From positions 1 to 38,255 of the forward strand of contig NZ_JABZEE010000076.1 of assembly GCF_013387495.1 (NCBI RefSeq): a stretch of 38,255 nucleotides of DNA, in the 5' to 3' direction. This DNA comes from Streptomyces sp. PKU-EA00015. Lineage in GTDB: Bacteria; Actinomycetota; Actinomycetes; Streptomycetales; Streptomycetaceae. Position numbers and translations under genes: made by a program. Positions 23,760-30,523 of this stretch are shown here, piece after piece. Position 1 is the stretch's first letter; every line of letters starts with the position of its first letter. The notes beneath the pieces are model-generated. The model saw only the letters and a program-made list of their open reading frames with translations, was not told where the DNA came from and searched no databases.

Positions 23760-25106
23760 ATGAACCCGGCCGCGACCCCGGATTCGCCGGACTCCGGCGG
23801 AACCTCGCACCAAAAACACGTCATGACCGCCGACGAGCGAGCGGAATACGAGCGACTGCGCCGTCACGCGGCGGTGCGCCACCGGCGCGTACGCCAGGTC
23901 GGCGCCTCCGTCCTCCTCCTGCTGGCGTTGCTGCTCGCCCCTCTGGCCGTCGTCGCGGCCTGGGTCCAGGACACGGTCTCCGACACCGACCGGTACGTGC
24001 AGACCGTCGCGCCGCTGGCGTCCGAGCCACCCGTGCAGGACGCCGTGATCAACCGGCTCACGGACCGCGTGGTGGACAACGTGGACGTCGCGGCGGTGAC
24101 GGACTCGCTCACCAAGGCCCTCCAGGACGCCGGGGCACCGCCCCGCGTCGTGGAGGGGGCCGAGGCCCTCGAGGCTCCGCTGCGCAACGCGGTCAGGACC
24201 GTCGTGGACCGCATCGTCACCCGCGTGATCACCAGCGACGCCTTCCAGCAGGTGTGGGAGGGCGCCAACCGGCGGTCGCACGCCGCGGTGGTGAACATGC
24301 TCACCGGTGACCGCGAGGGTGCCCTGCGTGCCGAGGGCGACACCGTCCAACTGGACGTGGGAGAGGTCGTCGACCAGGTACGGGAGCGGCTCGTCGACGC
24401 GGGCTTCGAGAAGGCCTCCGCCATCCCGGACACCGACCGGACGATCACCCTGTTCGAGACCGAGCAACTGGGCAAGGCGCAGGACGCGATGCGGCTGCTG
24501 GACGTCCTCGGCACCTGGCTGCCCGTCCTGACCGTCGTGCTCGCCGCGCTCGCCGTGTGGACCGCTCCGGCACACCGGGTGATGCTGATGATCACCGCGA
24601 CAGGTGTCGGCGTGATGATGGTGGTGCTGCTCGTCGCGCTGGCCGTCGTCAGACGGGTCTATCTGGACTCGGTGCCACCCGCTGCGCTGCCCGCCGACGC
24701 GGCCGCGGCGATCTACGACACGTTCGTCCGGTTCCTGCGCGACAGCACGCGCACCCTGCTGGTCGTGGCGGTGATCACGGCACTGGTCGCGTACCTGTAC
24801 GGTCCCGGACGTCCCGCCCGCGCCGTCCGTGCCACGGCGGAACGGGGCACGACGGCCGCCGGCCAGGGGCTGCGCGGCCTCGGAGTGGGCACCGGGTCCA
24901 CAGGACACTGGCTGGCGGAGCACCGGGCATGGACCACTGGTGGCGTCATCGCGGCCGGAGCATTGGCGCTGCTGCTCTGGAACCACCCCACGGTCGGAGC
25001 GGTTGCGCTCGTTCTCGGCGTCGCCGTGGCCATCCTGATCGTCCTGGCGATCCTCGCGGCCGCCGCCGGACCGGCCGACCGGGCGGCCGACCGGGCGGCC
25101 CCATGA
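23760..25106 (+). CDS. Hypothetical integral membrane protein
   Basis: The 448-residue protein has a charged N-terminus (DERAEYERLRRHAAVRHRR) and a first membrane helix at about 45-68 (VLLLLALLLAPLAVVAAWVQ). A large extracytoplasmic domain spans about 70-250, starting DTDRYVQTVAPLASEPPVQD with repeated DxVVDxV-like helices. Two helices follow at about 255-310, a loop, a helix around 330-345, and two C-terminal helices. Segments such as DRYVQTVAPLA occur in uncharacterised actinobacterial membrane proteins; I cannot assign a function. GAAAGGAG precedes the ATG. The C-terminus ends with a duplicated DRAA, encoded by a tandem GACCGGGCGGCC. It belongs to the membrane-gene block 20.7-28.0 kb. Confidence 0.8.
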   Translation: MNPAATPDSPDSGGTSHQKHVMTADERAEYERLRRHAAVRHRRVRQVGASVLLLLALLLAPLAVVAAWVQDTVSDTDRYVQTVAPLASEPPVQDAVINRLTDRVVDNVDVAAVTDSLTKALQDAGAPPRVVEGAEALEAPLRNAVRTVVDRIVTRVITSDAFQQVWEGANRRSHAAVVNMLTGDREGALRAEGDTVQLDVGEVVDQVRERLVDAGFEKASAIPDTDRTITLFETEQLGKAQDAMRLLDVLGTWLPVLTVVLAALAVWTAPAHRVMLMITATGVGVMMVVLLVALAVVRRVYLDSVPPAALPADAAAAIYDTFVRFLRDSTRTLLVVAVITALVAYLYGPGRPARAVRATAERGTTAAGQGLRGLGVGTGSTGHWLAEHRAWTTGGVIAAGALALLLWNHPTVGAVALVLGVAVAILIVLAILAAAAGPADRAADRAAP

Positions 25107-25454
25107 CTCACCTCGGCAAGCCCGTCCCCGGGCCGGCGTCCGGCAGGCGCAAAGCCTGGCGAATCGCGGCGAGCCTGCGGTCCGGGGCCACGGCCTGCCT
25201 GCTGACCCGCCTGTCGGCGCTCAACGTCGTGGAGGGCTCCGTGCAGCCGACCGTCAGCCGACCGTGCAGTCGTTCCTCACCGCACTCCGCTGATGACCGT
25301 CGCGGCGTTCGCCCCCGGCTCGGTGCAGGACCTCATGGCGGACTCCCTCCGGCCGGTCCTGGGCGTGCGCGGCCACGCCCTCGACAAGGTGCGTCAGGTC
25401 TTCTCCGCAACCGGCACGACACGGACACCGCCGGAGCCGTGGGCGTGGCGGTGA
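25103..25454 (+). pseudogene. Degenerate small gene(s) after the membrane protein
   Basis: An ATG overlapping the preceding stop (ATGA) opens a frame with strong coding bias: MTHLGKPVPGPASGRRKAWR, then IAASLRSGATACLL and SALNVVEGSVQPTV. At that point an 11-bp tandem duplication shifts the frame; without the extra copy the sequence would read VQPTVQSFLTALR and stop. A second short frame begins at the TGATG there (25293-25454, MTVAAFAPGSVQDLMADSLR and VLGVRGHALDKVRQVF) and also has coding-like composition. I recognise neither. Together they look like one or two small coupled genes damaged by the duplication. From 25455 to 25656 I see nothing. Confidence 0.35.
25244..25265. repeat. 11-bp tandem duplication CAGCCGACCGT
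   Basis: Two perfect adjacent copies lie within a coding-like stretch. Eleven bases is not a multiple of three, so the second copy shifts the frame. Confidence 0.8.
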
Positions 25455-25656
25455 CGCTCGTCTCCACCTCCTGGTACCGGACAGCCACAGCACCTCGCAG
25501 CCACGGGGAGACCGCCCGACCCGACGGGGGGAACGCTTCGACCGGTGGCGACCGCGCAGGGCGCGCACACTCACCCGCGCCGGGTGAGGCCGCCCGGTGA
25601 CGCCCGTGGGCACTCTGAAGACGGTTGAAGAACCGCTGCCGGGCGAACGCCCGGAA

Positions 25657-25690
25657 CGGAGGACGGACATGAGCGGAGGACGGACATGAG
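25657..25690. repeat. 17-bp tandem duplication of a ribosome-binding site and start codon
   Basis: CGGAGGACGGACATGAG occurs twice in direct succession. Each copy carries GGAGGA and an ATG. The first ATG (25669) opens a 6-codon frame, MSGGRT, whose TGA overlaps the second ATG (25686), the start of the SHOCT gene. Confidence 0.9.
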
Positions 25691-26150
25691 CGCGCAGACC
25701 TACCTGGCATACGACTTTCCGCTGCTGGGTGCCTTCTGGACCATGCTCTGGTTCTTCCTGTGGATCATGTGGTTCATCCTGCTCTTCCGCATCATCGCCG
25801 ACATCTTCCGTGACGACGTACTGAGCGGCTGGGCGAAGGCCGGCTGGCTGGTGTTCTGCATCGTCCTGCCCTTCCTGGGCGTGTTCGTCTACGTGATCGC
25901 CCGCGGCAAGAACATGGGCCGCCGAGAGGTGGCGCAGGCGCGTGCGCAGCAGGAGGAGCTCAACGCCTACATCAGGGAGACCGCGGCCGGCGGCCGGCCC
26001 AACAGCGTCGACGAGCTCGCCAGGCTGTCCGAGATCCGCGCCCGCGGCGACATCACGGACGAGGAGTTCCGCAAGGCGAAGGAACTGGTCCTGACCGGCC
26101 ACGCTCCGGCCGGGCACTCGGGCTCCGCCACCGGCACCTCCGGTCGCTGA
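25686..26150 (+). CDS. SHOCT domain membrane protein with PLDc_N-like segment
   Basis: The 154-residue protein begins with an aromatic-rich membrane helix (FWTMLWFFLWIMWFILLFRI, residues about 18-37) and a second helix (AGWLVFCIVLPFLGVFVYVI, about 54-73), resembling the phospholipase D N-terminal-like membrane module. A polar linker and a C-terminal SHOCT motif follow (VDELARLSEIRARGDITDEE, then FRKAKELVL). SHOCT segments are short oligomerisation or protein-interaction units. This combination is common in Streptomyces; no enzymatic activity is expected. The gene starts in the second copy of a 17-bp duplication carrying its ribosome-binding site. The DUF7144 gene follows 30 bp later, so an operon is likely. 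Confidence 0.88.
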   Translation: MSAQTYLAYDFPLLGAFWTMLWFFLWIMWFILLFRIIADIFRDDVLSGWAKAGWLVFCIVLPFLGVFVYVIARGKNMGRREVAQARAQQEELNAYIRETAAGGRPNSVDELARLSEIRARGDITDEEFRKAKELVLTGHAPAGHSGSATGTSGR

Positions 26151-26180
26151 GCTTCCCGACACCACGAATCGAGGCGCAAG

Positions 26181-26648
26181 ATGACCGCGACACACACCAG
26201 GCCGGCACACACGGCGAAGCAGGGATGGGCAACCGGTCTGACGACCTTCGCGGCCGTGATGCTCTTCCTCGTCGGCGTGCTCGACGTCTTCCGGGGCATC
26301 ATGGCCATCGCCGAGGACGACATCTTCGTCACGACGCGCAACTACGTGTTCGAGTTCGACCTGACCAGCTGGGGCTGGATCCACCTCGTTCTGGGCGCGC
26401 TCGCCGTGATCGTCAGCATCGGACTGCTCAAGGTCTCGATGTGGGCGCGTGTCGCCGGCGTGGCCATCGCCGGACTCGTCATCCTCGCCAACTTCCTTTC
26501 CCTGCCGTACTACCCGGTCTGGTCGGTCGTGATGATCGCTCTCTCGGGCTTCATCATCTGGGCCCTGTGCGTGGTCCAGCGCGACAACCTCTTCGACCTG
26601 TCCGGGGAGCGCCCACTGTCCGAGGAGCGCCCACCGCACAAGGTGTGA
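26181..26648 (+). CDS. DUF7144 family membrane protein
   Basis: The 155-residue protein has four membrane helices. The region around residues 15-40 (GLTTFAAVMLFLVGVLDVFR) and the motif FDLTSWGWIHLVLGALAVIV are typical of the family of Streptomyces four-helix proteins now called DUF7144. A short cytoplasmic tail carries a near-repeat (SGERPLSEERPP). GAGGCG precedes the ATG. It sits between the SHOCT and lipid-kinase genes on the same strand with short gaps, consistent with one operon. Function unknown. An overlapping shifted frame in the same DNA is a shadow. Confidence 0.85.
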   Translation: MTATHTRPAHTAKQGWATGLTTFAAVMLFLVGVLDVFRGIMAIAEDDIFVTTRNYVFEFDLTSWGWIHLVLGALAVIVSIGLLKVSMWARVAGVAIAGLVILANFLSLPYYPVWSVVMIALSGFIIWALCVVQRDNLFDLSGERPLSEERPPHKV

Positions 26649-26670
26649 AGCGGAAGAGAAAGGCCGACAG

Positions 26671-28017
26671 GTGGGACCACACGGCGGTGGCGGGACCACG
26701 AGAGCATCGGGCGAGGCAGGGACCGCAACGGTGCGGCGCGAGGACAGCGCCGGACGGGCCCGCCTCGCCGTGCTCGCCCTGCTGGGCAGCGTCCTGGTGC
26801 CGCTCGTCGCCGCCGGTCTGCACAGCATGCTGTGGGCGCTGGCCGGCATCGCCGGACTGGCGCTCGCCGCCGTCGGTGTGTGGTGGACTTTGGCGCACAC
26901 CGGAGTACTCCGTGCCCTCGGGACGGCCCTGTCGGTGACCGCGCCGGTCGCTGTGCTCGCCCTGTATGCCACGTTCGGCATGCTGGGGCCGGCCTTGCTG
27001 TCCCTGGGCCTGTGGCTGCTGGCCGTCACGGCGGCACGCACGGCACTGACACCCGCTCACACCGCCTCCGAAAAGGCAGTCGCCGAAGCGCCCAAGGCCC
27101 CCTGGGTCCTGATGAATCCGCGCTCCGGCGGCGGCAAGGTGGGCCGTTTCGACCTGGTGGACAAGGCCCGGACGGCGGGCTGCCGGGTGGCCCTGCTCGA
27201 CGCGGGCCAGGATGTCGCCGGGCTGGCCCGGCAGGCCGTCGCCGAGGGAGCCGATCTGCTGGCGGTGGCGGGCGGCGACGGCACCCAGGCGCTGGTGGCC
27301 GAGGTCGCAGCGCGCCACGACCTGCCGTTCGTGGTGATTCCCGCCGGTACCCGCAACCACTTCGCCCTCGATCTCGGCCTGGACCGCGACGATCCGGCTG
27401 CGGCGCTGGAAGCCCTGACCGATGGCGTCGAACTAAGCATCGACCTCGGGTACGCCGCGGACCGGGTCTTCGTCAACAACGCCTCGTTCGGAACGTATGC
27501 GTCCGTCGTCACCGACCCCGCGTACCGGGACGCCAAAACCCGCACGACCCTGCGAAGCCTCCCCGGCCTCCTCACCGGCGAGGACGCGCCCAGGCTGCGA
27601 ACACGGGCCGACCAGACGTACGTCGATGGGCTTCAGGCGCTGCTCGTCAGCAACAATCCCTACGGGCGTGCCGTCGACGCGGCCCATCCGGGGCGCAGGA
27701 AGCGGCTGGACTCGGGACTCCTCGGTGTGGTGTGCGTGCGGGTCGCCAACACCGCTCAGGCGGCGCGCATGGTACGCGGTCCGCGCTCCGGGGGACTCAT
27801 CCGGCTGAACGCCGGAGAAGTCGTCATCGAAGCCGACACCGACACCCTCCCGGTCGGCATCGACGGAGAACACGTCGTTCTGCCCTCCCCCGTCGTGTGC
27901 CGCAGCGCGCCCGGGGCACTCCGGGTTCGCGTGCCGCGCCGCCGCCCCGGTACATCGCGAGCGGACGGGGCGACGGCCGACTGGCCGCGGGTGGCACGGT
28001 TGGCACTGGGCCGTTGA
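26671..28017 (+). CDS. Diacylglycerol kinase-like lipid kinase with N-terminal membrane helices
   Basis: The 448-residue protein has an N-terminal block of membrane helices (residues about 32-130; LAVLALLGSVLVPLVAAGLH and following). A DAGK catalytic domain begins at APWVLMNPRSGGGKVGRFDL near 148, continues LLAVAGGDGTQALVAEVAAR with the nucleotide-binding GGDGT near 208, and PAGTRNHFALDLGL near 228. A C-terminal beta-sandwich ends with VVIEADTDTLPVGIDGEHVV. It would transfer ATP phosphate to diacylglycerol or a related lipid at the membrane. Bifunctional PAP2-DAGK proteins are common in Streptomyces; here the N-terminal part has helices but no PAP2 motifs. The GTG start is preceded by AAAGG. 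It ends the SHOCT-DUF7144 operon. Confidence 0.88.
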   Translation: MGPHGGGGTTRASGEAGTATVRREDSAGRARLAVLALLGSVLVPLVAAGLHSMLWALAGIAGLALAAVGVWWTLAHTGVLRALGTALSVTAPVAVLALYATFGMLGPALLSLGLWLLAVTAARTALTPAHTASEKAVAEAPKAPWVLMNPRSGGGKVGRFDLVDKARTAGCRVALLDAGQDVAGLARQAVAEGADLLAVAGGDGTQALVAEVAARHDLPFVVIPAGTRNHFALDLGLDRDDPAAALEALTDGVELSIDLGYAADRVFVNNASFGTYASVVTDPAYRDAKTRTTLRSLPGLLTGEDAPRLRTRADQTYVDGLQALLVSNNPYGRAVDAAHPGRRKRLDSGLLGVVCVRVANTAQAARMVRGPRSGGLIRLNAGEVVIEADTDTLPVGIDGEHVVLPSPVVCRSAPGALRVRVPRRRPGTSRADGATADWPRVARLALGR

Positions 28018-28133
28018 ACGGGTGGCGGCTTGAGCGAAGAGGCCCAGGTGATCGCGCCGACGGTGCGGAGAGGGTGGGGTCGGGCATTACGGGCGCGCTG
28101 TGCGGGCCAGTCTGCTGTCTGTGCTACGAATCT

Positions 28134-28154
28134 CCGTGCTACGGCGTAGCACGG
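28134..28154. promoter_or_regulatory. Orphan palindrome, operator-like
   Basis: CCGTGCTACG and CGTAGCACGG are perfect inverted copies around a single G. A third, direct copy of GTGCTACG lies 15 bp upstream (28121-28128). This is a typical operator layout for a dimeric repressor, but no intact gene starts nearby. Confidence 0.55.
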
Positions 28155-28332
28155 ACACCGACGTTCGGGAGGCCGGTCGTTCGGCACGCGGAGCCGGCGA
28201 CTCCCCTCCGCCTCCGCTGATCTGCCCCGACCTGGAGAACTTGCCGCTGCCGACAGCGAAGGCAATCGAGAAGGAATCGGTCAGGAGCCGGCGGGCGGCT
28301 CGGCGCTCCCCTGCTGCTCCTCGCCCCGTCCC

Positions 28333-28494
28333 TCAGATGTCGTCGGGCAGGTGAAGGAGCAGAACTCCCCAGTCCATGAGGATCTTCCAGGTGGGAACGA
28401 GCAGCGGTGCCGGGGCGATGGCATGCACGGCGAGGTTCGTCTTGCAGCGGCGGATTGACCAGTCAGGCAAACCGCATAGGAGCCACCGCGTCAC
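28333..28494 (-). pseudogene. C-terminal gene fragment
   Basis: The end of this minus-strand frame (LAVHAIAPAPLLVPTWKI, then LMDWGVLLLHLPDDI) has over 80% G/C at third positions and natural composition, so it is likely once-coding. The part upstream of about 28440 is less convincing, and the GTG at 28494 has no ribosome-binding site. I do not recognise the protein. It may be the tail of a decayed gene, or a short real peptide following the fragment at 28514. Confidence 0.35.
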
Positions 28495-28513
28495 CGCTGG
28501 CGGTCGGCTGCCG

Positions 28514-28612
28514 TCATTCTTCCTGCCACTCCTCGTCAACGGCTTCCGCGGCGACCCGGGTGCTGTAGACGGGTTCGACGAAGACGCGCCGGAAGTCGGG
28601 CAATGGCGCCAC
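28514..28612 (-). pseudogene. Short coding-like fragment
   Basis: About 32 codons (APLPDFRRVFVEPVYSTRVA, then AEAVDEEWQEE and stop) show strong coding bias. The frame is open upstream but its residues become Arg/Pro-rich. A GTG at 28612 could start a 32-residue peptide. I do not recognise it. The rest of 28018-28982 holds nothing I can support beyond the palindrome and these two fragments. Confidence 0.35.
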
Positions 28613-28982
28613 CGGAGGCTGCTGGCGAGGCGGAATCGTCTCAGCTGTGCGTGGGGTCGGTCTGGAGGTCAACGGTGCTCCTGGTGTGATGAATAGCGCT
28701 GGTCGACGGGCTGGCATACGGCGCAGCTGTCGACGGCGCAAGAAAGGCAAGCGAGACGTGCGCGCCAACGCCATTGTGCCGTATAAGCGTTCCGGCTTCG
28801 GCCGCGTGCTCGGCCGCCGGAACGCTTCCAGACCTGGGGTTCCGCGCCTCGGCACCAACGTGCCCCGTCTACGTACGCCTGACGGGCTGCGTCAGTACGT
28901 GTTTCCGGATCGCCTCCTTTCGGCGAAATGCGGTTCCAGCGCGGTGGGGTGGCGCCTCGAGCCGGGGTCGGCGTCGGCCATG

Positions 28983-29636
28983 TCAGACGCGCGTGAGAAG
29001 GCGCTCCAGCGGCCGGGGAACGCGCTCGAGGTCCAGGTGCGTGATCAGCGCCTGCGCGTAGAGCGCCTTGCGACCGCTGTGGGTGCCCATGAAGCGCCGC
29101 AGTTGGTGCTCCACGGGCCGTTCCCGCTGTGCCGGCTGACCCTGGAAGGTCTGGAAGGGGCGCATCTCGCCCTGGGCCTCGATCACCTGCTGCACGGCCT
29201 CGGCCCCGAGAGCGCGGATCAGCTCGTCCTCCAGGTCGGCGACGCACACATGGAACCCGAGTGTCTCCAGTCCGGCGTGCGTGAGACCGGACCCGAGCCC
29301 GACCCGCTCCAGATGGCGCCGGAAATGGCGCTCCTCGCCGATGTCGCAGAGGCCGGCCAGCGGGAGGTCGAGCCCCGCAGGACCGCACACGTCCAGGAAG
29401 CGCCCGATGTTCGTCGCACCTCCGAGCGGTACTGCCGCGACGCCCTCCGCGCCGAGGTCGCGGCCGTAGCGCGTGGCCAGCGCTTCGAGCGCGATCTGAT
29501 CACTGCTCCCCTCGACGAGCACGATCGTCCGCACACCGCCGGCCAGCTCCCGCGCCACCGCGGCGGCCGCATCCGCCCCCGCTCCGCCGCCCGCCCACGC
29601 GACCAGCGCCAGGCGGAATCGCGTCAACTCGTCCAC
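28983..29636 (-). CDS. TOPRIM nucleotidyltransferase/hydrolase-like protein
   Basis: The 217-residue protein has a compact TOPRIM-type fold of the OLD-nuclease kind: a strand and Glu motif TIVLVEGSSDQIALEALA near residue 38, GAEGVAAVPLGGATNIGRFL, then GLCDIGEERHF, and FHVCVADLEDELIRAL as the acidic Dx(D/E) element. The C-terminal part is rich in Arg and His (RRFMGTHSGRKALYAQALI). Unlike OLD-family nucleases, no ABC-type ATPase domain is attached or encoded nearby. The family recurs in Streptomyces with no known function; metal-dependent nucleic acid cleavage is possible. I start at GTG 29636, preceded by GAGG, rather than at an upstream ATG whose extra residues look non-coding. Confidence 0.8.
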   Translation of the reverse strand: MDELTRFRLALVAWAGGGAGADAAAAVARELAGGVRTIVLVEGSSDQIALEALATRYGRDLGAEGVAAVPLGGATNIGRFLDVCGPAGLDLPLAGLCDIGEERHFRRHLERVGLGSGLTHAGLETLGFHVCVADLEDELIRALGAEAVQQVIEAQGEMRPFQTFQGQPAQRERPVEHQLRRFMGTHSGRKALYAQALITHLDLERVPRPLERLLTRV

Positions 29637-29852
29637 GAGACCTCGCTTCCCGACGCCATCCTGGCACGGCCGAGATCCGGTACGCACGCACGTTTTCCGA
29701 GGGCGGTGATCAGCCCCGGCGTCGAGGCCGGAACGGGGTTCCGTCCCCAGGATGACCGGATGCTGGGCCTTGCTCGTCATGGTCGTGTTCGGGGTCCGGA
29801 GCCTATACAGCCCATCAGCAGCCCGTCAGATGCACCGGAAAGCAAGACGACG

Positions 29853-30077
29853 GTGTCCGTCAGGACACAGGCCTGGCAACTCGCGGCCGGCGGCACGCTC
29901 GGCGGCGATCCGGCCGACCACCTGTACTGGCGGCTGCTGGACGCCCTCGCCTTCGCCCCGGACGCGGAGAAGGTCGCCGCGCCGTGGCGGGAACTCGGCC
30001 GAGTCGACCTGACACCGGCCGTTCTCACCCGGCGCCTGGAGGAGTATCTCCAGGCGCTCTTCAGCCAGTACGGCTGA
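29853..30077 (+). CDS. Small hypothetical protein
   Basis: The 74-residue frame (VRTQAWQLAAGGTLGGDPAD, then HLYWRLLDALAFAPDAEKVA and ending EEYLQALFSQYG) has strong coding bias and a likely all-helical soluble structure. GTG at 29853 is the best start; no Shine-Dalgarno sequence is evident, and the frame is open upstream through non-coding-looking residues. It faces away from the TOPRIM gene, 216 bp apart. I do not recognise a family; it may be a fragment of a larger gene. Confidence 0.5.
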   Translation: MSVRTQAWQLAAGGTLGGDPADHLYWRLLDALAFAPDAEKVAAPWRELGRVDLTPAVLTRRLEEYLQALFSQYG

Positions 30078-30394
30078 GGAACCGGTCCCCCCGGTGGACC
30101 GGATGCCGGAGCCGTTCCGCTACATCCGATGCCGGCATCAAACGGCTGCTGACTTCCGCTTGTCCTGGCTGATGGGCGGTCGCGCGGCATGATGCGTGAC
30201 TGCCACTTGCAAGGTGACTGCGTCTGCCAAGCCGTCCTCGGCATCGGCCACCTGCACAACCCCCGTGCTTGCGTGAAAGGTGAGGAAAACGGCACGAGCA
30301 CGCTGGAACGATCGTTGCGGGAGAGTCCTCAGCGTGCTGGTTGCAGGGATCGCCCGATCGGTCCCATCCAGCCGCGGGACACGCTTCTGAACAA

Positions 30395-30425
30395 GGAAGT
30401 TGGATATAGTGAGCTACCGACTTCC
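30395..30425 (+). promoter_or_regulatory. Candidate promoter upstream of the micro-frame/amidinotransferase
   Basis: TATAGT (30405-30410) is a good -10 candidate in an unusually AT-rich patch. It is flanked by inverted 6-mers GGAAGT (30395-30400) and ACTTCC (30420-30425), a possible operator. No convincing -35 box is seen. A separate 10-bp palindrome, AACGATCGTT, lies at 30307-30316. Confidence 0.4.
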
Positions 30426-30445
30426 GTGAGTGAAAGCGGTTGAGC

Positions 30446-30523
30446 ATGGCGGTAGTGCGCAGGCCCGGAATTCTGACGGCGGCATACGACAATGCCCATA
30501 CACCGACCGTGGACCACACGTGA
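30446..30523 (+). CDS. 25-codon reading frame coupled to the amidinotransferase
   Basis: An ATG at 30446 opens a 25-residue frame (MAVVRRPGILTAAYDNAHTP, then TVDHT) whose TGA overlaps the amidinotransferase ATG as TGATG. Such overlap normally means translational coupling, so this may be a leader peptide or a small protein made with the enzyme. It lies about 36 bases after a candidate -10 box. Its ribosome-binding site is weak (AAAGCGG). There is no homologue I recognise. The overlap is seen directly; translation is an inference. Confidence 0.4.
   Translation: MAVVRRPGILTAAYDNAHTPTVDHT

Noticed and set aside
28647..29850. Plus-strand long frame antisense to the TOPRIM gene
   Set aside because: Only its last 74 codons look coding; the rest mirrors the TOPRIM gene.
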